7,603 nucleotides of DNA from Candidatus Altarchaeota archaeon (GCA_018815265.1 JAHIYG010000180.1:1-7603); one strand, 5' to 3'. Positions 1-6,650 are shown, counted from the first letter of the stretch. Numbers and translations: made by a program. Notes: generated from the sequence alone by a model not told the origin.

Positions 1-1066
1 GAATATATTTTTTTATTTTGTTTACCCTGTCCCGCGGGAATTCATCTGCGTTTATGTTGTCAAAAAGGACCCCCGCATACTTTGCGTAGTCATTGTCCAC
101 CTTAGAGGACGCATCCACGTCATAGAGTTTCTTCAACACATCAAGCATCGGAGAAGTCATGTTTTTTGTTACAACAAGTATCTTGGGCTTTGGAACCACC
201 TCTACAGGTTTGTAGTAGATGTTATTCTCAGTGAATGCGTCATTTTGCCGCTCCACTGAAACAACTATTTCATGGATACCCACATCTTTCAGGTTGAATT
301 CAAAAGGCACCTCCTGAATCTCCTGGTCCTGCTTGTATATTTTCTGGTATTTCTCGATTCCGTCAACCAGTATCCTCAATTCATACTCCGCTGTCGAAGA
401 GCCAGTGTAGCCTATGAGTGCGACCAAATCGTATTTTATGTTTGAGGGTACCTTCTTGTCCCCTAAAACATCCACAATGTAGACGTCATCTGTGTTTTTC
501 TCTGGCTCCACAGTGTAGATTGTAGAGTTGGCTTTGGCCAAAAGCCTTGCCATGTCAACAGGATTTCTTCCAGAGTTCGTCCTCCCATCAGATATTAGTA
601 CCGTGTGGGTTTGCTCCCCCGGATATGACACCATCGAAGAATAGAATGCATCCCCTATTGCGGTGCTGTTTGTTTTTGAGAAAAATTCTATCTTCACCTT
701 CGAAGAATCGCCAGTGAGGTTTTGGAACATGCTTCGCAGGCGTTCATAAAGCAGGTAACCGGTTGCTGGAACCTCCTTATACATCCCCATACTGGGGGAT
801 GAATCCACAAGAATAGTCACTGGAGGGGCTTCGCCTATGTCGTCTTCAAGATGTGTCAACACAGGGTTTGAGACTGCAATGACTGCAAAGGCAAGAATCA
901 AAAGCCGCACCACAAGAAATAAGGTATTCTTTTTAGTCAGCCTGCCGTGGGTTATGTAAAACACTAGAAATACTGCGAACGGCAGATATAGCAGAAGATA
1001 TTCTGGATTCTTCAATGTGAATGAAGACATCGCAACATGGAGGCCTGCAGGTATTTCAACATTCAT
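1..1066 (-). CDS. Membrane-anchored VWA-domain protein, second of a BatA-like pair (C-terminus beyond window)
   Basis: I read 355 residues from ATG at 1066; no stop occurs before the left edge, so the C-terminus is missing. Two membrane spans (about residues 23-38 and 49-66) precede a VWA domain beginning near residue 82. The MIDAS metal site looks complete: D88, S90 and S92 (DSSPS), T135 in STAIGDA, and D160 in LISDG. Residues about 195-290 look like a beta-sandwich, and from residue 292 (VPKPKILVVT) an alpha/beta domain resembling the class I glutamine amidotransferase-like fold of many large BatA-type proteins begins. The Lys/Arg-rich loop between the spans suggests that the VWA domain lies outside the membrane (inference). 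The start codon overlaps the stop of the upstream VWA gene as ATGA, with an AGGAGG-type ribosome site, so translation is probably coupled. No cysteine is visible. The VWA call is firm; the target or substrate is unknown. Confidence 0.88.
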   Translation of the reverse strand, partial: MNVEIPAGLHVAMSSFTLKNPEYLLLYLPFAVFLVFYITHGRLTKKNTLFLVVRLLILAFAVIAVSNPVLTHLEDDIGEAPPVTILVDSSPSMGMYKEVPATGYLLYERLRSMFQNLTGDSSKVKIEFFSKTNSTAIGDAFYSSMVSYPGEQTHTVLISDGRTNSGRNPVDMARLLAKANSTIYTVEPEKNTDDVYIVDVLGDKKVPSNIKYDLVALIGYTGSSTAEYELRILVDGIEKYQKIYKQDQEIQEVPFEFNLKDVGIHEIVVSVERQNDAFTENNIYYKPVEVVPKPKILVVTKNMTSPMLDVLKKLYDVDASSKVDNDYAKYAGVLFDNINADEFPRDRVNKIKKYI

Positions 1067-3015
1067 AGGAGCCCCCTCCTGCGGTAGATGACCGCCTCAA
1101 CAACCAAAAACATCAGTGCAACTAAAATAAGCTGTTTGTAGGTTTCTACTTTCACATCTTTCTTCTCGTATTTCACGCTGAAATCAGATGCTTCATCAAG
1201 GTTTTCCAGGTCCGCCACTGTCGTGTTCGACTCGGCTGAGCTCAGGAGATTAACTGGGGCATATTCCACAGCATCCTCCTTATTTATCATATAGACACCC
1301 ACCTTATCAAGGTATATCGCCGCAGCATTAACCCTCTTCCCATCAGGAGTCGTTATGCCTAAGCGCCGCTCCAACGTGAGGTATTCACCTGTGAGATAGC
1401 TTTTTGTAGAAAGTGAAGACATGTCCTTTGTGAAATACGCTATCATCTGGTTCCAGAATATTGGGAAGTCTGAGCTGTAGTAGAGATTACTCCTCTGAGG
1501 ATTGCTATCTATACCAACATACGCAATATATCCCTTATCAAGTTTCTTGTAGGACATGAGAGGGATGTTTGATTCGCGGGTACGAAGTAAAGTCACGGTG
1601 TTGTTGTCCCTCTCTTTCATATTAGGGTATTTTTTCACGACGATGTTTTCAAATGTCACGTCAGTTAGCATCTCATGTTCCAGCGACACTTCAATGTCTG
1701 ACTCCCTGTCAGACTGGCCTAACATATCCACGGGCATAAGATGCCATAGAGTTTCCCCGAACAATGCAATGTTCTCCGACCCCATTACAACAAACACGCC
1801 CCCGTCCTTGACATTGTTTTCTATGTCTCTTAATGTGCCTGGGAGAATAGAGTTTTGTGAAACATCCCCCAGTATTACCACGTCAAAACCTGAAAGGTCT
1901 GGAATGACAGGGGGCACTGCATAGGCCAAGCTGATTTTCTTTGCCGAGACAAGCGAGTCAAGCATGAGTCTCAAGTAGACGTTTTTGCCCTCTGAAGTAA
2001 GGAGCAGTACATTGTTTGTTTTGTCCTGAGGCACTCTGACATACGCCACCTCATCCAATGCCAGTTCGTCTGAACCCAAAATCTCAACTCTTATGTCTTG
2101 GGCGTCAGCTGTAATGTTGGGTGTTGCAACAATGAACTCCTCAGAATCTGCCTTGAGAGCTTTAGACGTCGAAAACAGAGGCTTGTCATTTGATGTGATT
2201 TTGACTTCGACCAGATATTCGAACGGGTGATAGTTCCTAACAGTCATTGTTAGGAACATTTGATTGCGGTTTGACGACGAACGCATCGCATTCAGAGATA
2301 CTATGCCGGCATTGTATCCTCTTTTGCCAACCTTCAGGAGCTCGACCTTCACGCCATCTGACTCAGCCAGTTTTTTTGCAACCAACACATCTACCCCTGA
2401 AGACTGTGCGAAATCGCTCAACACGTAGATTTCCTTTTTCCGCTCCGATGACAGTAGCATGTCTTTGGCAAGCAGCATTGAGTCTCCGATGTTTGAGGGT
2501 GTGTCCTGGACCGCAATCTTGTCAAGTATCGCCTGCGCCGCCTTTGGCTTGGCTCTTGCAGCAAGTGATGTAGGTATAGAGGATGCGACAACAATCGACA
2601 CTTCGTCATCTGGATTAAGCTGGCCCATAAGGCCTCTTGCCTTTTCTATCGCCAACCCAAATCTTGTTGGGTCCTCGTCTGTTGACTGCATGCTTGCTGA
2701 CGCATCTATCACAAAGGCGACCGACCGGGTGTCTCTCATTTCTTCCTCAGACATGTAAAAAGGGTTTGCAGCAGCCAGTACTATCATCGAAACAATAAGC
2801 ATTTGCATCAGGAGTATGGGATCTTGTATGAATCTCTCCAGGAAGCTTGTGAAACGCTTGTTCTTTTCTATAAACCGTATGAACATCACAGAGGGATAGT
2901 TTACAATTTTGGGTTTCGGACGCAAAAGATACAATAGTATTATTGGTATCAAAAGAGCCAAACCAGCCAATGCAGCAGGCGTTGTAAGGTTAGAGATGTA
3001 GGATAGGTCAGCCAC
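1063..3015 (-). CDS. BatA-like membrane protein: N-terminal BatA region, VWA domain, amidotransferase-like domain, C-terminal anchor
   Basis: This is a protein of 650 residues if it starts at GTG 3015. I prefer that start because GGTGG lies 8 nt upstream; GTG 3027 adds four residues but has no ribosome site. The N-terminus (about residues 11-90) matches the aerotolerance-regulator/BatA N-terminal family: a span at 13-32 ending in LLYLLRPKPK, a basic loop, and a span at 66-86. A VWA domain follows with D104, S106 and S108 (DASAS) and D201 (LSDF). The usual MIDAS threonine appears as S174 in SNIGDS. A beta-rich segment (about 240-325), an amidotransferase-like domain (about 335-433) and a region containing SSDFPIFWNQMI (near 520) follow, as in large BatA-type proteins. 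A span at 629-644 ends in YRRRGLL. The large middle part should be extracytoplasmic (inference from charge). The gene overlaps DUF58 by 8 bases and the next VWA gene by 4. No cysteine is visible. Confidence 0.9.
   Translation of the reverse strand: MADLSYISNLTTPAALAGLALLIPIILLYLLRPKPKIVNYPSVMFIRFIEKNKRFTSFLERFIQDPILLMQMLIVSMIVLAAANPFYMSEEEMRDTRSVAFVIDASASMQSTDEDPTRFGLAIEKARGLMGQLNPDDEVSIVVASSIPTSLAARAKPKAAQAILDKIAVQDTPSNIGDSMLLAKDMLLSSERKKEIYVLSDFAQSSGVDVLVAKKLAESDGVKVELLKVGKRGYNAGIVSLNAMRSSSNRNQMFLTMTVRNYHPFEYLVEVKITSNDKPLFSTSKALKADSEEFIVATPNITADAQDIRVEILGSDELALDEVAYVRVPQDKTNNVLLLTSEGKNVYLRLMLDSLVSAKKISLAYAVPPVIPDLSGFDVVILGDVSQNSILPGTLRDIENNVKDGGVFVVMGSENIALFGETLWHLMPVDMLGQSDRESDIEVSLEHEMLTDVTFENIVVKKYPNMKERDNNTVTLLRTRESNIPLMSYKKLDKGYIAYVGIDSNPQRSNLYYSSDFPIFWNQMIAYFTKDMSSLSTKSYLTGEYLTLERRLGITTPDGKRVNAAAIYLDKVGVYMINKEDAVEYAPVNLLSSAESNTTVADLENLDEASDFSVKYEKKDVKVETYKQLILVALMFLVVEAVIYRRRGLL
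1067..1080 (-). promoter_or_regulatory. Ribosome-binding site inside a small palindrome, upstream of the second VWA gene
   Basis: On the minus strand, AGGAGGGGGCTCCT sits immediately before the ATG at 1066. AGGAGG is a strong Shine-Dalgarno sequence. The same 14 bases form a perfect AGGAG/CTCCT stem with a GGGG loop, which could mask the site unless the upstream ribosome opens it. The sequence also encodes the last residues of the upstream protein (RRRGLL), which may be sufficient reason for its composition. Confidence 0.55.
2233..2257. repeat. Perfect 10-bp inverted repeat with a 5-nt spacer inside the BatA-like gene
   Basis: GTTCCTAACA (2233-2242) and TGTTAGGAAC (2248-2257) are exact reverse complements separated by GTCAT. 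The element lies in coding sequence just after the VWA domain, in the segment read as MFLTMTVRNY. The mRNA could form a 10-bp hairpin. No U-run follows it on either strand, so it does not look like an intrinsic terminator. Confidence 0.7.
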
Positions 3016-3886
3016 CTCTTTTTCCACCCCCGACTATTTTAACAAACGAATCGAAAAGTGGCTTGTCAGTCAAGACTGTGTGGAAATACACCCCCAAGTC
3101 TTCGCATGCCTGTGTGAGCTGCGCTATATGCTCTCTGACCCTTTCAACATACTCTTTCTTGAATCCTGGACTCATATAACTTCTTCTCACCTCCGAAGAT
3201 TCCAAATCCTTGAATTTTATGTCTCCAGAGTAACCCATGTCAAGTTCCCAAGGGTCCAATACCTGAATCAATACCATTTCTGCAGAATGTTTAGCAAGCC
3301 TGTACACCCCCTCCTTGAAGGAGTCTATTTCCTCCATGAAATCTGAGACAACAACCGTCAAAGCCTTGGATTTCATGAGTTTGCTGTACTGTGACGCACA
3401 AACCCCAAGGTTTGTGGCTCCCTGACGGGGGGTTTGATTCATGAGTTCGATAACATTGAATAAATGCATCTGGCTTTTCTTTGGCTGGGTCAATTCCCTT
3501 AGTGTGTTCGAGTAGAGTGCGAGTGCGAATTTCTCCTGATTATTTGTGGAAAGATACCCTAGACCTGCGGCGATTGAGCCTGCATAGTCGTATTTCGTCA
3601 TCGTGTGCGAAGTGTAGTCCATGCTAGCTGACGAATCCACGAGTATGTGCATTATCAAATCCTGCTCTTCCTCAAAGCGTCGTATGTAGAGTTTTTCAGT
3701 CCTAGCGTAGACACGCCAGTCAATCAGTCTGAAATCATCCCCCGGCATATATTCCCGATAGTCTACTACCTCAATGCCCCTGCCATGCTTGATAGACGCC
3801 CTACCCCCTGAATATGTGCTTGAAATCCTCTTTTTTATGACGAAATCCAGCTCCTTGAGCTGGTCCAGGAAGGCAGGGTCAATCAA
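3008..3886 (-). CDS. DUF58-family protein with VWA fold
   Basis: This 292-residue protein starts at TTG 3886, supported by GGGGG seven bases upstream. The DUF58 signature is clear at residues 42-72: VDYREYMPGDDFRLIDWRVY followed by ARTEKLYIRRFEEE. The VWA-like half has a complete MIDAS set: D84, S86 and S88 (DSSAS), T158 in GATNLG, and D182 in VVSDF. I see no membrane span, so this version should be cytoplasmic or a peripheral partner at the inner face; many DUF58 proteins carry two N-terminal spans, which are absent here. DUF58 proteins are almost always encoded next to MoxR ATPases and are presumed to be partners or adaptors; their biochemical activity is not established. The start lies 11 nt after the moxR stop, and the end overlaps the BatA-like gene. 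An alternative label is 'VWA-containing CoxE-like', but the REYxPGDD...IDW motif favours DUF58. Confidence 0.94.
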   Translation of the reverse strand: MIDPAFLDQLKELDFVIKKRISSTYSGGRASIKHGRGIEVVDYREYMPGDDFRLIDWRVYARTEKLYIRRFEEEQDLIMHILVDSSASMDYTSHTMTKYDYAGSIAAGLGYLSTNNQEKFALALYSNTLRELTQPKKSQMHLFNVIELMNQTPRQGATNLGVCASQYSKLMKSKALTVVVSDFMEEIDSFKEGVYRLAKHSAEMVLIQVLDPWELDMGYSGDIKFKDLESSEVRRSYMSPGFKKEYVERVREHIAQLTQACEDLGVYFHTVLTDKPLFDSFVKIVGGGKRGG

Positions 3887-3893
3887 CTTTAAA

Positions 3894-3899
3894 CCCCCT
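3894..3899 (-). promoter_or_regulatory. Ribosome-binding site that fixes the TTG start of the DUF58 gene
   Basis: The minus strand reads AGGGGGTTTAAAGTTG. The AG-rich run is seven bases from the TTG at 3886 and shares bases with the moxR stop codon (TAG, 3900-3898), so reinitiation after moxR is likely. The arrangement matches the one before the gene at 5913. Confidence 0.6.
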
Positions 3900-4959
3900 A
3901 AACCTCTTTGAGTATCTGGTTTATGACATCATCTGTACTCATCCCCTTGCGTTCGCTTTCGAAATTAAGTATTATCCTGTGACGAAGCACCGGATACGCC
4001 ATTGCGTTAACGTCCTCTGAGGAGACGTAGTTTCTGCCGTTCAAAAGCGCCCTTGCCTTGGCAGCCAATACCAAACCTATGCTTGCCCTGGGTGATGCCC
4101 CGTAGTCGAGAAACTTTGCTGCCGCACCCTTTTGGGACTTAGAGGGTCTGGTTGCAAACACAATCTTTAAAGCCTGCGACCTGATGTCAGATGATATCGG
4201 CATTTTTCTCGTCAAATCCTGTATGGCAAGTACATGGTCCTTCTTCAGGAGTTTGTTAACGCGCGGTGTGAATTCGCTAGCGTACATTTGCACAACCTTG
4301 TCTTCCTCCTCAAATGATGGATAATCCACCATGATTTTCAGAAGGAACCTGTCGACTTGCGCCTCAGGCAAGGGATATGTCCCCTCCATCTCCAGTGGGT
4401 TTTGTGTGGCTAATACGAAAAATGGCTGGTCAAGCTTATATGTGGTTGTCCCCATCGTCACCTGTCTCTCCTGCATGCTCTCCAAAAGTGCGGACTGGGA
4501 CTTGGGCGTAGCCCGGTTTATTTCATCAGCCAGGAGAATATTTGTGAACACAGGCCCTTCTTCAAAGCGGAATTTCTTCTTGCCAGATGCATCCTCTTCA
4601 ATGATGTATGTTCCGGTGACATCTGAGGGCATAAGGTCTGGAGTGCATTGTATCCTCCTGAACTTCAAATCCATGATTGAAGAAAGAGTCCGGACAAGCA
4701 TGGTCTTTCCAAGGCCTGGGAAACCCTCCAAGAGCGCGTGACTATCTGTGAATATCGCAATCAGCACCTGCTCCAGCACGTCTTCCTGCCCGACAATTAC
4801 CCTGCCTACTTCAGCCCTTAAATCCGCATATGTGTTTTTCATCTGCGAATATACCTTTTTCAAATCCACATGCCCTGAAGAATTCCCTGTGTGGGATGTC
4901 TTCGGGGACTCGTCAACGCTATCCCAAAGGCTTCTGCCTCCCTTACCTGTCGCTGCCAT
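3898..4959 (-). CDS. moxR: MoxR-type AAA+ ATPase
   Basis: This is a protein of 353 residues from ATG 4959; an upstream GTG at 4968 would add three residues but lacks support. All core AAA+ elements are visible: Walker A GFPGLGKT (79-86, with K85 and T86), Walker B ILLADE (D145, E146) continuing into the MoxR signature INRATPKSQSALLESMQE, sensor 1 ATQNP (N187), arginine finger in PEAQVDRF (R204) and sensor 2 in GASPRAS (R291). The about 30 N-terminal residues are polar, low in complexity and probably disordered. MoxR ATPases use ATP-driven remodelling to mature or assemble partner complexes, usually with VWA proteins from the same operon; the substrate here is unknown. Three of the next genes encode VWA-fold proteins. 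The preceding gene ends 36 nt upstream, in an A/T-rich gap that may hold an internal promoter. No catalytic residue is missing. Confidence 0.97.
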   Translation of the reverse strand: MAATGKGGRSLWDSVDESPKTSHTGNSSGHVDLKKVYSQMKNTYADLRAEVGRVIVGQEDVLEQVLIAIFTDSHALLEGFPGLGKTMLVRTLSSIMDLKFRRIQCTPDLMPSDVTGTYIIEEDASGKKKFRFEEGPVFTNILLADEINRATPKSQSALLESMQERQVTMGTTTYKLDQPFFVLATQNPLEMEGTYPLPEAQVDRFLLKIMVDYPSFEEEDKVVQMYASEFTPRVNKLLKKDHVLAIQDLTRKMPISSDIRSQALKIVFATRPSKSQKGAAAKFLDYGASPRASIGLVLAAKARALLNGRNYVSSEDVNAMAYPVLRHRIILNFESERKGMSTDDVINQILKEV

Positions 4960-4980
4960 ATAAACCACTTAACATTGTAT

Positions 4981-4988
4981 TTTTATAA
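4981..4988 (-). promoter_or_regulatory. Possible internal archaeal TATA box upstream of moxR
   Basis: The minus strand reads TTATAAAA within a nearly pure A/T stretch (4978-4993). Its centre is about 25-26 bases before the ATG at 4959, the spacing expected between an archaeal TATA box and its transcription start, so it could give a leaderless moxR mRNA. No ribosome site is obvious before that ATG, which agrees. I see no convincing BRE, so confidence is limited. Confidence 0.35.
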
Positions 4989-4995
4989 TAATTGA

Positions 4996-5913
4996 TTATG
5001 TGACTGGAAGAATCTTTTCAAAGTATCGCCTCACCATCTCCTCGTTTTCGGGGCCAACAACGCAGTCTGTGCATTCCTCCACAGACTCCACATCGTCCAA
5101 GCTGAATTTTCTTTTCATCATCTGGCTTCCAGTGTCTCTCACCTCTATGTCTCCCCCGTACTCTGGATGCATTTTGAAGTCGATGTCCTTCCCAGCCAAA
5201 GACGCCGATGACGCGTCACCATATATGTCTCCCCCGCTTTGAGAGCCAGTTCCTCCGCCTTTTCCAGGTATTGGCCCCTCATTGAATCCCGGCTTCTCCC
5301 CACCGGACTCTGCACCCATCTTGTTTTTTTCATTTTCTGTGCTGAAGTTGCTCTGCTCCCACCTATCACCAAAGAGCGCCTCCATCCCACCACCAGTACC
5401 ATCAGACAGTTCTTTCAGGGCATCATCAAGTTTTCCGTCTTCAATGAGGAACTTGAAATTGTAGGCTGCAATGGATTTCAAATCCAGCGCGACTATCGTC
5501 AAAAAAACAAAGGACAACACAACTATCACAGCTATCCTTTTGGTTACATCCTTTGACTTGAAAAACACAGAGGCTTCGACGTCGTCCATCCTTTTGGTTA
5601 CGTCCCCAAGAAGATCCAATGCAATGACGTTTTTTGTGTCATCATTTTCCAATGCAGTCTTCAGCCTTTCATCTAATCCACTGTATTCGCCCCTCAAATA
5701 GGGCGTTATCTCCGTGTTTCTTATCTGGAGTGCAATCTGCAGTAGGGCATAAACGAGCGCTGGGAAGATGGAGTAGAAGATGTTTGCCGACATCAGCTGG
5801 GCTATTACTGCCGAAGCTATGAATACGGCGATAAAATCCAGAAATACCCTATAAAGTTTAAGGCTTGCCAAAACCATTTTGGCCTCAAAGACTTTGTTGT
5901 CTAAGGCTTCCAA
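4996..5913 (-). CDS. Three-span membrane protein with Gly-rich linker and C-terminal CxxC module, unknown function
   Basis: I do not recognise this family with certainty. I chose TTG 5913 (305 residues): AGGGGG lies seven bases upstream and the start falls one base after the preceding stop. ATG 5961 would give 321 residues but overlaps the previous gene by 47 bases and would add a cysteine near the N-terminus. Predicted spans are about 22-40, 45-63 and 127-143. Between the second and third lies a charged, helical region (64-126), probably cytoplasmic, which puts the tail outside (inference). The tail is hydrophilic and rich in Gly, Ser and Asn (about 180-245), then ends in a denser segment: FSLDDVE, CTDC (C281, C284), GPENEE and a final VRRYFEKILP. 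These are the only two cysteines. The ending resembles the RxYF-type ends of proteins near bacterial MoxR/Bat clusters (general impression, not a family match). Its place directly upstream of moxR suggests a module component. Confidence 0.82.
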   Translation of the reverse strand: MEALDNKVFEAKMVLASLKLYRVFLDFIAVFIASAVIAQLMSANIFYSIFPALVYALLQIALQIRNTEITPYLRGEYSGLDERLKTALENDDTKNVIALDLLGDVTKRMDDVEASVFFKSKDVTKRIAVIVVLSFVFLTIVALDLKSIAAYNFKFLIEDGKLDDALKELSDGTGGGMEALFGDRWEQSNFSTENEKNKMGAESGGEKPGFNEGPIPGKGGGTGSQSGGDIYGDASSASLAGKDIDFKMHPEYGGDIEVRDTGSQMMKRKFSLDDVESVEECTDCVVGPENEEMVRRYFEKILPVT

Positions 5914-5914
5914 T

Positions 5915-6622
5915 CTAAGACCCCCTGATACTTGAAACAAGCGAACGTATTCGTGACACATACCCGTTCAACGCAGAAACCGCTGTTTGAGAGCTTGATG
6001 CATAGTCTTCCACATCATTTGCCAAGCCGTCTATTGTGGCGTTGTTGCTTTTGGATTGTATTGTGTTAGCTTTGCTTTTTATGTTACCAACATCATTCGT
6101 CAAAGAACTAAGTTCGGCGTCTATTTCAGAAAGCATGTTGCTTATTTCAGCCGCATCACCCTTAGCCCGAGATATCCGTGTAGTTGCAGTATCCAACTCA
6201 CTCTTCGTCTGAGTGTACTTCAGCTGGAACTGCTGGCTCTCTTCATAGTATTTATTATATAGGCTCGCATACCTGTCCCGCTCGCTTGTTGTAGAGTCAA
6301 GGTTCATCTCCAATGTCTCAGCCTTAGCCTTCTCATTCAGGAAATGCTCGCTGATAGAGGTCTCCCTCTGCTTCGAAATGTTTAATTCCCCTAAGTATTC
6401 AAGAAGTATTTTTTCCTTTTCAGCAAGCATGCTCTCCTTAGCCATCAACTCTATGTGTGTGCGGTTCATTTCCTGGCTGACGTTTTCAAGATTGTCCAAA
6501 GCCTTGTTGTAGTCTGTGCGAAGTCCCTCAAATGTGACGTAATAGTAGATGACTAAACCTATCATCGAGATTAAAATAGCTAAAACCAAGCCTAGGAGAA
6601 TGTAGTTTACGTTGTGTTTCAT
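5915..6622 (-). CDS. Membrane-anchored coiled-coil protein, unknown function
   Basis: This 235-residue protein starts at ATG 6622. It has a short basic N-terminus (MKHNVNY), one membrane span at about residues 8-28, and then an almost wholly helical, heptad-rich hydrophilic region (about 30-190). The last 45 residues are richer in Ser, Asn and Ala and end in YVSRIRSLVSSIRGS, possibly a separate helix. No cysteine and no enzymatic motif is visible. The single N-terminal anchor with a basic lead suggests the coiled coil is outside the cell; four N-glycosylation sequons (NVS, NRT, NIS, NAT) in the soluble part would fit archaeal surface exposure (inference). It is the first gene of the six-gene MoxR/VWA array and its stop lies one base before the next start. 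It may be a spacer, scaffold or oligomerising partner for the VWA proteins. Coiled coils give misleading similarity, so relatives are best sought by gene context. Confidence 0.85.
   Translation of the reverse strand: MKHNVNYILLGLVLAILISMIGLVIYYYVTFEGLRTDYNKALDNLENVSQEMNRTHIELMAKESMLAEKEKILLEYLGELNISKQRETSISEHFLNEKAKAETLEMNLDSTTSERDRYASLYNKYYEESQQFQLKYTQTKSELDTATTRISRAKGDAAEISNMLSEIDAELSSLTNDVGNIKSKANTIQSKSNNATIDGLANDVEDYASSSQTAVSALNGYVSRIRSLVSSIRGS
5921..5926 (-). promoter_or_regulatory. Ribosome-binding site supporting the TTG start at 5913
   Basis: The minus strand reads AGGGGGTCTTAGATTG. The G-run is seven bases before the TTG, and the stop codon (TAG) of the upstream coiled-coil gene lies in between. 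The pattern closely parallels the DUF58 start (AGGGGGT, six bases, TTG), which is the main reason to prefer the shorter reading of this gene. Confidence 0.6.
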
Positions 6623-6642
6623 TGCATAATCAGAGCCCCAAA

Positions 6643-6650
6643 ATTTATTA
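6643..6650 (-). promoter_or_regulatory. Candidate promoter (TATA box) of the six-gene minus-strand operon
   Basis: The minus strand reads TAATAAAT (continuing TTT), centred about 24-25 bases before the ATG at 6622. That would give a leaderless mRNA, consistent with the lack of a clear ribosome site there. A second candidate is TATTTAAA at 6692-6685, which would give a leader of about 40 bases. Confidence 0.4.

Noticed and set aside
1..20. T-rich run at the left edge as a possible terminator.
   Set aside because: It lies inside the open frame of the second VWA gene and on the minus strand reads as an A-run encoding Lys and Ile, so it cannot terminate that transcript.
782..801. 7-bp stem CATCCCC/GGGGATG in the second VWA gene.
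   Set aside because: It encodes the MIDAS motif DSSPSMG; chance pairing in conserved codons is the simpler explanation.
1556..2573. Plus-strand open frames opposite the BatA-like gene (1556-1924 and 2247-2573).
   Set aside because: The minus strand encodes a continuous recognisable protein throughout; these lack plausible starts and protein-like composition.
3397..3416. Perfect 8-bp hairpin CACAAACC/GGTTTGTG with a CCAA loop in the DUF58 gene, able to pair alternatively with GGGGTTTG at 3429-3436.
   Set aside because: By rough estimate about one such 8-bp stem is expected by chance in 7.6 kb, and it lies in the conserved codons for the MIDAS threonine region, so coding constraint explains it.
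3847..3863. 7-bp stem CCAGCTC/GAGCTGG with a 3-nt loop near the start of the DUF58 gene.
   Set aside because: Expected by chance at this size, and it falls in codons for a repeated Leu-rich stretch (DQLKEL).
4331..4741. Open plus-strand frame of 136 codons opposite moxR.
   Set aside because: It mirrors the AAA+ core on the opposite strand, is Ser/Cys-rich as antisense frames often are, and has no family resemblance.
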